From NCBI GenBank assembly GCA_963701675.1, contig OY969623.1, positions 4,650,001 to 4,714,000 of the forward strand: a stretch of DNA of 64,000 nucleotides, read 5' to 3'. Of this stretch, positions 52,855-61,494 are shown in pieces. This DNA is from G963701675 sp963701675. Its GTDB lineage: Bacteria > Planctomycetota > Planctomycetia > Gemmatales > Gemmataceae. The first letter of the stretch is position 1; the number at the start of each line of letters is the position of its first letter. A program made the position numbers and the translations under genes. The notes below the pieces were generated by a model that did not search any database, was not told the DNA's origin, and was given only the letters and a program-made list of their open reading frames with translations.

Positions 52855-55389
52855 ATGCAACTCAATCGAAACCGGAATTTGGGTCGCCGCGCGGCGATCA
52901 TGCCCTTAGTCGTAATCTCGTTGGTCGCCTTGTTCGGCTTCGTGGCGATGGGCATTGACGTCGGCATGATTGCCCTGGCCCGAACTCAGGTCCAACACAT
53001 CGCCGATACGGCGGCCATGACCGCCGCACGCTCGTTGAATGGCGGGCCCAGCCCGGACTTGACGGTGCCGATAACGAATGCACAACTGGTCGCCGGGAAC
53101 AATCAGGTGTTGTCCGACGTCGTTCCCGCGACGGAGGTTTCGGTCCGTTTAGGATCGTATCACTACGACGAAGTCAAGCAGACCTTCGTGCCGCAATATC
53201 CGGCCGTGGCACCCGATTCATACAACCTGGCCGAGGCGACCGTTGTGCACAGCCATCCGTCGGCATTTGCGAATGTTTTTGGAATCGCCACACTCAACGT
53301 GTCGGCAACGGCCGTCGCCGCCCATCGACCGCGCGACGTGGCGATGGTCCTCGACTTTTCCGGCTCGATGAACAACGAAAGCGATTTGTGGAACACGGAA
53401 AGCTACCTGGGGACGGCGTTTCTGAATACTTCCAACAACACAGACCCGATCTTCCCTCAATTCGGACCATACAAACCGACCTACTCACCGTTGGCCGCAC
53501 TGCAACAGACGAGCGGCAATCCGCTCGTTGGGAATTGCAATGTGACCCATTCAGTGCTCGGCATTACGGCGATGGTCGATGACTACTACCAGCATGATCG
53601 GGGCGCCGCACCGGTGCAGGCATTCAGCCCAGCACCCGGATCGGTGACCGTTACGACGCCCGGCGGCGACAACTATTTGAACATGAGCGCGTCGACGACG
53701 CCGGCCAAGAATTGGAGCGAAGTCACGGGCAGTTCGGGCACAGCTTTCAACGCGGCCACGCATTGGCCGACTTTCAGAGGGTACACCCAGGGGCCAGGTT
53801 ATTGGGGTATGACGTTTTTCATGTGGCCGCCGTACAAGGATCCGGTCCCCAACTCGGGCACGGTCCGCGACTGGCGGAAGAAGTTCTTCATGAAAACCGG
53901 CGGTACGCACCCGAACTATGGAGGCCCGGTCAACGATAATACGAAACTTTGGGACGGTAGCGGGAACTGGCGGAACCCTTCGGGAAACTATGTCATCAAT
54001 TACAAGGCCATCCTCGCCTGGATCAGCGCCAACTGCATGCAAAGCAGTCCGGGGGACGGCAAGCCATTTCCGCCGAAGCTCCGTGCAGGCCGCATACTCT
54101 TTTACGATCACGTCCCGACCGATTTTCCCGCGACGGCATACGATCACACGAAGAAAAACGACCAGATTTCGTGGGGCAACCAGAGCCAACGCTTCTGGAA
54201 AGAGTACATCGATTACACTCTCGGCGTCTGGCGTGATCCGTACGGCAACATACAGAATCCCAACAAGCCAGCCTGTGCCATTGGCGGCGACTTTACGTGC
54301 GGCAGCTCAACAGGCGGCGCCGGAGTGGTAATTACAGGTCCGGACGCCAATGATCCGGCCGGCGTTGCATACATCGGCGCCACCAATAATCCAAGACGTC
54401 CACGGCATAGGTTCTGGTTTGGTCCGATGACGCTGGTACAGTTCATGTCCGATACCGGCTTGCTGCCCGGTACTGCCCGAGATGTTTCCCTTTCCGTTGC
54501 GAAGCTGGGAATCAACGGCGCACTCGTCGACATCGAGAACAATCATCCAAACGACCTGGTTTCGATGTTGTTGTTCAGTCGGCCCCAGTACAACAACGAT
54601 CCGCCGGCGACGGGGTCGTTCAATAACGCCCAGTTCGCCCTGAGCCGCGACTATGCAGGCATGATCAACGCCTTGTGGTATCCGCCGAACAGCGCAAGCG
54701 CCGACGTTCTGCCCTGGGATGCAAACGGATTGGAAACGGCGCGCGGGCACGGAGATTACAACGGCAACACCGCGACCATGCATGGATTTCTGTTGGCCTA
54801 CAACCAGATGAGCGGCAACACAGCGCTCAAATCCATCTACTCGGCCGGACAACCTGTGGGCGGGCTCGGCCGAAAGGGCGCTCAGCGCATTATCGTTCTG
54901 GAAACCGACGGCATGGCCAACGTCAACACTCAAGTGGTAGGTGGGTTCGCGAATCAAGGCGCCAACAATTCTTACTACCAGATTCTTCCCGGCCAAACCA
55001 TCAACAGCACCAGCATGGTGAAATCCGACTTGCTCCAAGTTGTGCAGGCGATTTGCAACAAGGCGGACGGCACGCCGGGCACCTCACCTGGTTACACGCC
55101 AAACCCAGGGCATCCTGGATACGCCACTTCTTCGAAGCCCGTGATTATTCACACGTTGGCCTTCGGCGCGATTTTTGAACCGACTGCCACGGACCCTAAC
55201 ACCGCCAACGCGGTGGCCTTGTTGCAAGACATCTCTAACATCGGCGGCACCGTCTTTCCCAGTTCGTCGAGCGATCCAGCGAATGGCTACAAATGGATCA
55301 TTGGCACTCTGGAAGAGCGCAAGGACAAATTACAACACGCCTTCCGCCTAATCATGGACACCGGCAACTCGGTCTCAATCGTGAAGTAG
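52855..55389 (+). CDS. TadG-like protein with von Willebrand A domain
   Basis: 844 residues. The N-terminal membrane segment RRAAIMPLVVISLVALFGFV and the following IDVGMIALARTQVQHIADTA are typical of the TadE/TadG pilus-assembly group. A vWA domain begins at about residue 158 with the MIDAS motif VLDFSGSMNNES. The rest is a long, glycine/asparagine/proline-rich extracellular region, and it contains CRAGR-like short motifs but no second known domain. It probably sits on the cell surface and binds a ligand through a metal ion. Confidence 0.85.
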   Translation: MQLNRNRNLGRRAAIMPLVVISLVALFGFVAMGIDVGMIALARTQVQHIADTAAMTAARSLNGGPSPDLTVPITNAQLVAGNNQVLSDVVPATEVSVRLGSYHYDEVKQTFVPQYPAVAPDSYNLAEATVVHSHPSAFANVFGIATLNVSATAVAAHRPRDVAMVLDFSGSMNNESDLWNTESYLGTAFLNTSNNTDPIFPQFGPYKPTYSPLAALQQTSGNPLVGNCNVTHSVLGITAMVDDYYQHDRGAAPVQAFSPAPGSVTVTTPGGDNYLNMSASTTPAKNWSEVTGSSGTAFNAATHWPTFRGYTQGPGYWGMTFFMWPPYKDPVPNSGTVRDWRKKFFMKTGGTHPNYGGPVNDNTKLWDGSGNWRNPSGNYVINYKAILAWISANCMQSSPGDGKPFPPKLRAGRILFYDHVPTDFPATAYDHTKKNDQISWGNQSQRFWKEYIDYTLGVWRDPYGNIQNPNKPACAIGGDFTCGSSTGGAGVVITGPDANDPAGVAYIGATNNPRRPRHRFWFGPMTLVQFMSDTGLLPGTARDVSLSVAKLGINGALVDIENNHPNDLVSMLLFSRPQYNNDPPATGSFNNAQFALSRDYAGMINALWYPPNSASADVLPWDANGLETARGHGDYNGNTATMHGFLLAYNQMSGNTALKSIYSAGQPVGGLGRKGAQRIIVLETDGMANVNTQVVGGFANQGANNSYYQILPGQTINSTSMVKSDLLQVVQAICNKADGTPGTSPGYTPNPGHPGYATSSKPVIIHTLAFGAIFEPTATDPNTANAVALLQDISNIGGTVFPSSSSDPANGYKWIIGTLEERKDKLQHAFRLIMDTGNSVSIVK

Positions 55390-55397
55390 ACTTAAAT

Positions 55398-55440
55398 GCC
55401 GCTTTTGGCTTAGCGCACCGTGCGCTAAGCCACGAGCGGC
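55398..55440. repeat. Palindromic repeat/terminator after the TadG gene
   Basis: Outer arms GCCGCT/AGCGGC and inner arms GGCTTAGCGCA (55407-55417) and TGCGCTAAGCC (55421-55431) form a long stem. A shortened copy lies at 48916-48934. It separates the Tad operon from the ABC transporter genes and could end transcription. Confidence 0.6.
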
Positions 55441-55460
55441 GTCACGGTGAGAGGTGCCGC

Positions 55461-56231
55461 ATGTCGCATGCTGACGCTCCGATCGCGGAGTTCGAAGACG
55501 TCGTCAAAAACTATCACGTTGGCCTCATTAACCGCCGCACCATCCGCGCGGTCGCCGGTGTAAATCTGCGTATTGAGGCAGGAGAAGTTTTTTCGCTGCT
55601 CGGTCCCAATCGCGCGGGCAAAACCACTTTGCTCAAAATCCTTCTTTCACTTAGTCGGCCAACTTCCGGCCGGGTCTTGCGCTTTGGCCGACCTGCCTCC
55701 GAACGCTCGACATTGGGCCGCGTCGGCTATGTGCACGAAAACCAGGCGTTTCCACGATACCTAACAGCGGAGGGACTGCTGACGTACTACGGAGCGTTAA
55801 CGTTGTTACCCTCCGAGGACGTTCGACGCCGTGTGCCGGAGTTGCTGGAGCGCGTCGGGCTTGCCGACCGCCGTCGGGAATCCATCAATCATTTCAGCAA
55901 GGGGATGATCCAGCGGTTGGGCCTTGCTCAGGCGCTTCTCAACGAACCCGACTTGCTTGTGCTCGATGAGCCAAGCGAAGGCCTCGATCTGGACGGAAGA
56001 CAAATCGTTCGTGACGTCATCAACGATCAGCGTCAGCGGGGACGGACTGTGTTGCTCGTGTCACACTTGCTGACGGAAGTAGAGCGGGTTAGCGACCGCG
56101 TGGGGGTAATAATGGCCGGCCGTTTGGTCTTTCACGGCCCCCTCGATTTACTTCTCCGCGAAACCGGAACGGGGCATAGACGGACACTCGAACAAGCCCT
56201 TGAGAGCTTGTACGCAAAGGAGGCCGCATGA
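55461..56231 (+). CDS. ABC exporter ATP-binding protein with altered Walker A
   Basis: 256 residues from ATG 55461. Walker A reads GPNRAGKTTLLK; the usual glycine at the fourth position (GPNGAGKTT) is arginine. The signature motif is FSKGMIQRLGLAQAL, Walker B is LLVLDEPSEGLDLDG and the switch is VSHLLTE. ABC-2 type ATPase. It overlaps the permease gene by 4 bases. Confidence 0.88.
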   Translation: MSHADAPIAEFEDVVKNYHVGLINRRTIRAVAGVNLRIEAGEVFSLLGPNRAGKTTLLKILLSLSRPTSGRVLRFGRPASERSTLGRVGYVHENQAFPRYLTAEGLLTYYGALTLLPSEDVRRRVPELLERVGLADRRRESINHFSKGMIQRLGLAQALLNEPDLLVLDEPSEGLDLDGRQIVRDVINDQRQRGRTVLLVSHLLTEVERVSDRVGVIMAGRLVFHGPLDLLLRETGTGHRRTLEQALESLYAKEAA

Positions 56232-57217
56232 CCCTCCCGAACGTTCTCTTTCTGTTTTCCGCATTGATCCGTGAGACCTTTCGTCAAGCGCTCGCAACCC
56301 GCACGTTCTGGTTGATGCTGTCGGTCAGTGCCGTTTGCATCGTCTTTTGCCTCGGCATCGGTATCGACGAAGGTCCACCGCTGCAACGGCCGGACGAAAT
56401 CGAGTTGATCGGTGGTGACGAAAAGCCGCTCACCGGGCCGAACCCCAATCCGAATCGCATGAGCCTGGCATTCGGAATGGTGCGCATCGACTTGCCGCGG
56501 GATGGAAGCGGCGCGGTCGGTTTCATTCAGTCGCTTTTGGCCTTCTGGGTAGCCGGAACGATCGGTACTCTCATTACCCTCATTTGGACAGCGGGATTTC
56601 TGCCGTCATTTCTCGAACCGAGCGCCGCCTCGGTGCTGCTTGCCAAGCCGGTGCCGCGTTGGGTGTTACTCACGGGCAAGTGTCTTGGAGTGCTCGTTTT
56701 CGTGGCATTTCAGGTATCGATTTTCTTCGTCGGGACCTGGCTGGCGCTCGGACTCAAGACCGGTGTACTGCAACCGAATTATCTATTAGCGATTCCATTG
56801 CTGCTCATTCATTTCGCGGTGATTTACAGCTTTTCAGTGCTCATGGCCGTGTGCACTCGCAGCACCGCCGCCGCGATATTTGGTGCGCTACTGTTCTGGT
56901 TCTGTTGCTACGCCGCGAACTACGGTCGGAACGCCGTTATCGCGCTGCCTTACCTCGACCCCGAGACACCATTTTCTCCGACGTTACAACACGCGGCCGA
57001 AGTTGGCTATTGGATACTACCCAAGCCTGGCGACATGGTCGTGTTGCTCGACGGTGCATTAGACGCGCGACAGCACTTCAACGTGGTGCCGAAAGTGTTC
57101 TCGGTCGCGATGGAACATGGTGCTTACCACGGAGAGTTGTCGTTGCTGACGTCGCTGGTGTTTAGCGTCGTGATGTTGGGTTTGGCCGCCTGGCAATTCC
57201 GCGAGACGGACTACTAA
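56228..57217 (+). CDS. ABC-2 type permease
   Basis: 329 residues with about six hydrophobic helices. The N-terminal segment FRQALATRTFWLMLSVSAVC, the loop FLEPSAASVLLAKPVPRWVL and the helix pair AAAIFGALLFWFCCYAANYG are typical of ABC-2/NosY-type permeases. Its partner ATPase overlaps it at the 5' end. The substrate is unknown. The last 56 bases overlap the convergent TatD gene. Confidence 0.85.
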   Translation: MTLPNVLFLFSALIRETFRQALATRTFWLMLSVSAVCIVFCLGIGIDEGPPLQRPDEIELIGGDEKPLTGPNPNPNRMSLAFGMVRIDLPRDGSGAVGFIQSLLAFWVAGTIGTLITLIWTAGFLPSFLEPSAASVLLAKPVPRWVLLTGKCLGVLVFVAFQVSIFFVGTWLALGLKTGVLQPNYLLAIPLLLIHFAVIYSFSVLMAVCTRSTAAAIFGALLFWFCCYAANYGRNAVIALPYLDPETPFSPTLQHAAEVGYWILPKPGDMVVLLDGALDARQHFNVVPKVFSVAMEHGAYHGELSLLTSLVFSVVMLGLAAWQFRETDY

Positions 57218-58058
57218 GTGCAGGATTCATCGTTTCGCGCCTCGGTTCTTCCCAGCGGGCGCTTTGGCGAAAGAACTCTAGCGGGTTCTCGTAAACTACC
57301 TTGCGAATGGCCGATTCGGCGTGCCCGCGCCGCTTCATCTCTTGGATGAGTTCTGGCACGGCCATGGGGTTCGACTTACCCCAGTCCCCGGCAGAGTTCG
57401 CCATGATTCGGTCGATTCCGACCATTTCCAGGATATCCACGGCCCTTTCTGGGGTGCACTTAGTTGTCGGATAAAGAGTCATGCCGCACCAGAAGCCGCC
57501 GTCAAGAGCGAGTCGCACGGTATGCTCTTCCACGTGATCGATGCAAACTCGCTGCGGGTCGACGCGCTTATCGCCTTTCAGCATGTCGATGATCATTCGT
57601 GTGCCGGCATACTTGTCTTCCAGATGCGGGGTATGAATGAGCATTAGCTCTTGGGTTTTCATTGCCAGATCAACGTGTTCCTGAAAAACGGTCGCCTCGT
57701 TCGGCGTGTTCTTGTTCAGGCCGATCTCGCCGATGCCCAGAACGTTGGGGCGGTTGAGGTATTCAGGAATTACTGCAATCACCTCGCGTGAAAGCTTGAC
57801 GTTCTCGGCCTCCTTGGCGTTGATGCACAGCCACGAGTAATGCCGGATGTTGAATTGGGCCGCCCGTTTTGGCTCGGCCTCCGTCAGGTGGTGGAAGTAG
57901 TCCCGGAAGCCTTCCGCCGACCCGCGATCGAACCCGGCCCAGAACGCCGGTTCGCTAACGGCCACGCAGCCGCAATACGCCAGCCGTTGATAATCGTCCG
58001 TGATTCGTGAAATCATGTGGATGTGTGGATCGATGTAGTACATGGCAGCCCGGTCCAA
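57162..58058 (-). CDS. TatD-family amidohydrolase (Ebo-cluster-like)
   Basis: 298 residues. It begins YYIDPHIHMISRITDDYQRL, with the first metal-ligand histidines DPHIH; further ligands fit GIGEIGLNKNTPNE, LMLIHTPHLEDKYAG and CIDHVEEH. The sequence resembles the TatD-type proteins of the ebo gene clusters, as I recall them. A basic tail follows the last domain. It lies upstream of nothing on its strand except the 85-residue ORF that precedes it; both follow larE. Substrate unknown. Confidence 0.75.
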   Translation of the reverse strand: MDRAAMYYIDPHIHMISRITDDYQRLAYCGCVAVSEPAFWAGFDRGSAEGFRDYFHHLTEAEPKRAAQFNIRHYSWLCINAKEAENVKLSREVIAVIPEYLNRPNVLGIGEIGLNKNTPNEATVFQEHVDLAMKTQELMLIHTPHLEDKYAGTRMIIDMLKGDKRVDPQRVCIDHVEEHTVRLALDGGFWCGMTLYPTTKCTPERAVDILEMVGIDRIMANSAGDWGKSNPMAVPELIQEMKRRGHAESAIRKVVYENPLEFFRQSARWEEPRRETMNPALSSPSRGIARRPNPTSRR

Positions 58059-58316
58059 TTAGCGAGGTTGTGGCCGCTTCCAGGCGGGGTTGTATTCCAA
58101 AGAGAAGATTTTCTGAATACGTTCGGCCCGGCCGCCGCTGCGATCGGAAAGTAGTTCGATTGCCTGTCGGAGCTTCGCGGCACGTGGATCATCCTCGACG
58201 GTTGAGGAATCGGCGCCGCGGCCAATTCGGTCGAGAATCCCCGCGACGTCAAGCAGCTTGCTCCGCGCTTCCAAGAAATACGCATCCATTGCCTTCGCAG
58301 CAGGTACCGGTGTCAT
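58059..58316 (-). CDS. Small hypothetical protein between larE and tatD-like genes
   Basis: 85 residues, mostly helical: AMDAYFLEARSKLLDVAGIL, then KLRQAIELLSDRSGGRAERI and a C-terminal IFSLEYNPAWKRPQPR. No known domain. Its start overlaps the larE stop by 4 bases and its stop is adjacent to the TatD-like gene start, so the three genes form one operon. Confidence 0.75.
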   Translation of the reverse strand: MTPVPAAKAMDAYFLEARSKLLDVAGILDRIGRGADSSTVEDDPRAAKLRQAIELLSDRSGGRAERIQKIFSLEYNPAWKRPQPR

Positions 58317-59194
58317 TGGATCTCCATCGTGTTGCCGGCGAAGAGTCGTTTATGCTCCAAACTCACCATCGAATTCAAACTGCCGCTGCGAAACCCTTCT
58401 AAGTCCAGCGTCAGATATCGGAAACCAAGTTCTTTCAGCCGGTGAACGAGAGCTTCGCGACAATCGCGTTCGGCAAGCCGCGGCAACTCCGAAAGCGGCA
58501 CCTCGATTCGGGCCAACTCGCCTTCATGAAGTCGCACCCGGCACTCGCGCAGGCCGAGCGACCGAAGATACACCTCAGCGGCTTCGACCCGGCCGGTGCG
58601 CTCTCGGCTGACTTCCACGCCGGGCGCCAGTCGGCTCGACAGGCAGGGAGAAGCCGGCTTATCCCACGTCGGCAATCCCCATTCTTGCGCCAGCCGACGA
58701 ACCTCGGACTTGGTAAAGCCGGCTTCTTGCAGCGGATGTCGAACATGGTGCATCGCGGCGGCCGTCAATCCAGGGCGGTAGTCGCCTTGGTCGTCCATGT
58801 TTGCCCCGCTACAGATGACGACTGCGCCGAGTTCCGCTAACACCGCCTCGATCTGCGTGTACAGTTCGGACTTGCAGTGAAAGCACCTCGCGCCGTCATT
58901 TCGGACGTAATCCGGATTGTCAAACTCCTCGGTACGGATGATGTGATGCCGAATTCCAATGAGGTTGGCCAGCCGACGCGCATCATCCAATTCGGCGCGA
59001 GGAACGCTTGGACTATCCGCGGTAACTGCAATCGCGCGATCGTGCAGCACAAGAAATGCCGCTTTGGCGACGACGGTGCTGTCGATACCGCCGCTGAACG
59101 CAACCGCCACACTGCCAAGGTCTCGCAGGATCTCGAGTAGCCGGTCGCGCTTAACGCTTAGTTCAGGATCGAAAGTTCCAGTATCATTCGGCAT
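58313..59194 (-). CDS. larE: LarE-type sulfur transferase
   Basis: 293 residues. The PP-loop is AVAFSGGIDSTVVAKA. Conserved text ITADS-like (AVTADSPSVPRAELDDARRL), a CxxC-containing GARCFHCKSELYTQ and the KPASPCLSSR motif with the sacrificial or cluster-binding cysteine fit LarE. LarE adds sulfur to the nicotinic acid-based precursor of the nickel-pincer cofactor. larB and larC are not in the window. Cysteines in both regions could indicate a cluster-dependent, catalytic version. Confidence 0.9.
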   Translation of the reverse strand: MPNDTGTFDPELSVKRDRLLEILRDLGSVAVAFSGGIDSTVVAKAAFLVLHDRAIAVTADSPSVPRAELDDARRLANLIGIRHHIIRTEEFDNPDYVRNDGARCFHCKSELYTQIEAVLAELGAVVICSGANMDDQGDYRPGLTAAAMHHVRHPLQEAGFTKSEVRRLAQEWGLPTWDKPASPCLSSRLAPGVEVSRERTGRVEAAEVYLRSLGLRECRVRLHEGELARIEVPLSELPRLAERDCREALVHRLKELGFRYLTLDLEGFRSGSLNSMVSLEHKRLFAGNTMEIQ

Positions 59195-59362
59195 GTTGAA
59201 ATTCCTGGCGTTATCTCATGATAGGCAATGCTCAAACGCGACACAAGAAATTCGGTAGTGATGCATTTTGAAATAGTTCGTCCGTCATAGCGTGCTGAGC
59301 TGAACTAAGCCTATTCAGGGTGAAATGCGTATCACGCAGGGCGTTTGCGTATCGTCTTCGTC

Positions 59363-59824
59363 CTAATCTTTGTACTTTACGGTAATTGATTTCCCTTCTG
59401 GTGGATCAAGGGAAAAGCTGAGGTTAAAGAGCTTGGTGCTTCTATTCTGAAAATACTCGCCAAGCCAATGCTTATCGTGGTATTCGTCGTCTTTCTTGTC
59501 CAGCTTCCCGTCTATCGCTTTTCGCCACATACGAGCCGCCTTCGCATCGTCGAAAATACGAACGTCAACTATCAAATTGCGTGCCCGTTCTTTTTTTAGG
59601 TCTTCTCGAAGCTGGTCGCCGAGCGCCCGCAAATCAGCCTCATTGACATGCTTGCGGTCAACGACGATGATTTGCCTAAAAACGACCGTGGCGCTCTTAT
59701 CTTTGTTCTTTACAGTTTCCGTGTCGATGACTTCGTACTTGATGGTTTTGGGTTTGTCGGCTTTATCGTCAGCATTCAGGGTCGTGGCACAGACCAGCGT
59801 GAGCAAGCAAAGTAGTCGCGACAT
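59363..59824 (-). CDS. Small secreted hypothetical protein
   Basis: 153 residues. A signal peptide (RLLCLLTLVCATTLNADD) precedes a lysine/aspartate-rich body (VDRKHVNEADLRALGDQLRE; FDDAKAARMWRKAIDGKLDK). No recognised family. The end is SLDPPEGKSITVKYKD. A single gene. The preceding gap of 168 bases contains nothing recognised. Confidence 0.6.
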   Translation of the reverse strand: MSRLLCLLTLVCATTLNADDKADKPKTIKYEVIDTETVKNKDKSATVVFRQIIVVDRKHVNEADLRALGDQLREDLKKERARNLIVDVRIFDDAKAARMWRKAIDGKLDKKDDEYHDKHWLGEYFQNRSTKLFNLSFSLDPPEGKSITVKYKD

Positions 59825-59916
59825 TGCAGGTCTCCAGATCTAGGGGCAGCTGTCAGATTCCATTTTCGCTATGATACTCCGCAACGGGACGGCCGGAGTA
59901 GCTACCGGCTTGGCCT

Positions 59917-59956
59917 GTCTGGTTGGCGGTGCGTATACTCCCGCCGCCAACCAGAC
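59917..59956. repeat. Inverted repeat upstream of a small plus-strand gene
   Basis: Perfect 13-base arms GTCTGGTTGGCGG (59917-59929) and CCGCCAACCAGAC (59944-59956) with a 14-base loop, 27 bases before the GTG start at 59984. It could be an operator, a leader hairpin or a transcription stop; there is no T tract. Confidence 0.6.
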
Positions 59957-59983
59957 GGGCGTAGCCCGCTAGGAGATACACCG

Positions 59984-60259
59984 GTGCAATACATCGGCAG
60001 CATATTCCAGGGCGATGAGCTTAAATTTGAGTACGTGCCATGCGACTTGGAACTTAAAGTCTCACGAACTGAGAAAACTTGGCGCGGCCGATTTGTTTTG
60101 CCCGCCGATACTTGGATCGGCATCGGCCCGTATAGGCTTGTGCTTAACGACGGCCGCAAGTGCGACGTGATGCTTGAGGATGATTACTTTGGACACGAAA
60201 ACGGAACAGTTGCCGAGTTTCTGGTGTCCGAGCAACCAAAGCAACCAACGCAGTCGTGA
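59984..60259 (+). CDS. Small beta-rich hypothetical protein
   Basis: 91 residues from a GTG at 59984, with AGGAG at 59971-59975. Sequence GSIFQGDELKFEYVPCDLEL and GIGPYRLVLNDGRKCDVMLE points to a small beta-barrel-like fold. Nothing more specific can be said. A frame that follows at about 60267-60440 (RVTQLLHWAFVTGKDVSFKI) looks coding-like but has no good start and may be a remnant next to the insertion sequence. Confidence 0.6.
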   Translation: MQYIGSIFQGDELKFEYVPCDLELKVSRTEKTWRGRFVLPADTWIGIGPYRLVLNDGRKCDVMLEDDYFGHENGTVAEFLVSEQPKQPTQS

Positions 60260-60429
60260 TCCGGTCTTGTTTGTAAATCTGATCGCCAGAGTAACGCAAC
60301 TTCTCCATTGGGCATTTGTTACCGGCAAAGATGTCTCGTTCAAGATTGGCAGCCACGCGGTTTCCGTTGACGGGGGCCATGATTTTCCAGAACTTAGGCT
60401 GGACGGAAGTTGCGAGATTCACATTTCGA

Positions 60430-61290
60430 TCACGCCGCAATCCGCTCATACAAATCCGCCATCGTCCACGGCCGCAACGTCACCCTAGCTGCCATTGCTG
60501 GAGTCTTGCCAAGAGACGAATGAAGTCGGCAGAAATTGTAGTCATAGACGAACAGCGCCACGGCCGCACGCAGGTTGGTTAGCTTGCGTGAGAACCCCAA
60601 CGTCAATCTCGTGAAGCGTTTCATCCAAAGCCGAGCGGTCAAATTCGTTCGCTCGATATGCGACGTTGAAATCGAGTCCGGGTTCATAATGCCGGCTATC
60701 GTCCGGCGATCCACGGACACTATCCGTGGCGGACCATAGCGACCTTCTTGCTGTTGGCCATCCGCGTAATTCTTGACTATCACTCCGTGGTTTACTGCCG
60801 CCCCGAACGCCTCCGCGATGCACTGCGGATACGGGGTGAATCCGTCGGTAGAGATCGTTGGACGCATCCCTGATTCGTGAGTGTATCGCGGCAGGACCAT
60901 TCGGCGTGCCAAGTCATCCATGAAGCGCTCAGCGTTGTAGGTGTCCCGTTTGCCAATCGCGTAGGTGCAAATCAGTTTGGAGTCGCGATCCAAAGCCATA
61001 AAAAGGAATTGGTCGCCCAGCTCAGGATTCATCGCTTCGTCTGGCGTCAAGCGGCGCTGCTTTTTCCCGCAGAAGGTCCAAATCTCATCAACCTGAACAT
61101 TCTTGACGTACAGATCGCGTAGGTGCCGGTGAAGGAACTGACGGGCAACCTCTCCGGCTTCGGTCAGATAACGTAGCACCGTGCGAATCTGGGAGTCTAC
61201 CAGCCGCGCCGTGCCCCTAACGCTGTTGCCTTCCACAAGCAGGGACAGGATTTGAGTACGCTTCTCCGGGTCCACGTAGTTCGCCATCAC
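60430..61290 (-). CDS. IS1-like DDE transposase
   Basis: 286 residues. An N-terminal helix-turn-helix (RTQILSLLVEGNSVRGTARL) is followed by the DDE core: D in VDEIWTFCGKKQRRLT, D in STDGFTPYPQCIAEAF and E in HIERTNLTARLWMKRF. The later HSSLGKTPAMAA region is typical of IS1-like transposases in soil bacteria. Possible ends are not clear; only a short AGAACTT/AAGTTCT match at about 60386 and 61327 was found. Probably one full insertion sequence of about 950 bases. Confidence 0.85.
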   Translation of the reverse strand: MMANYVDPEKRTQILSLLVEGNSVRGTARLVDSQIRTVLRYLTEAGEVARQFLHRHLRDLYVKNVQVDEIWTFCGKKQRRLTPDEAMNPELGDQFLFMALDRDSKLICTYAIGKRDTYNAERFMDDLARRMVLPRYTHESGMRPTISTDGFTPYPQCIAEAFGAAVNHGVIVKNYADGQQQEGRYGPPRIVSVDRRTIAGIMNPDSISTSHIERTNLTARLWMKRFTRLTLGFSRKLTNLRAAVALFVYDYNFCRLHSSLGKTPAMAARVTLRPWTMADLYERIAA

Positions 61291-61372
61291 AAACCGCCTT
61301 TCGCCGTTGTGGCGGTTTGCTAGAATGAAGTTCTCTACGCTGCATTCTGGCTTAACCGCCGGATTGTACGTT

Positions 61373-61414
61373 GCCCCTGGAACCGTTAACAGCGATTCCA
61401 GGGGTTTTCTTTGC
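61373..61414 (+). terminator. Terminator-like hairpin upstream of the small RHH gene
   Basis: CCCCTGGAA and TTCCAGGGG flank a 13-base loop and are followed by TTTTCTTT, the layout of an intrinsic terminator on the plus strand. No plus-strand gene ends just upstream, so it may shield the gene at 61495 from transcription coming through the insertion sequence. Confidence 0.55.
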
Positions 61415-61422
61415 TCCTATAA

Positions 61423-61494
61423 TGTACGCACATAACTATCAATGTCAACGCGATTCGGTTGACTATTCCCAAAATTGTGCGTACAGTATGCTTC
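61423..61494 (+). promoter_or_regulatory. Promoter with an inverted-repeat operator
   Basis: TTGACT (61459-61464) and TACAGT (61482-61487) are 17 bases apart. TGTACGCACA (61423-61432) and its exact reverse complement TGTGCGTACA (61476-61485) flank the -35 box and overlap the -10. The start codon of the next gene lies only 7 bases after the -10, so the transcript would be leaderless. Confidence 0.55.

Noticed and set aside
54307..55038. 243-residue frame antisense to the TadG-like gene
   Set aside because: The sense frame has the TadG N-terminus and MIDAS motif; the antisense frame has none.
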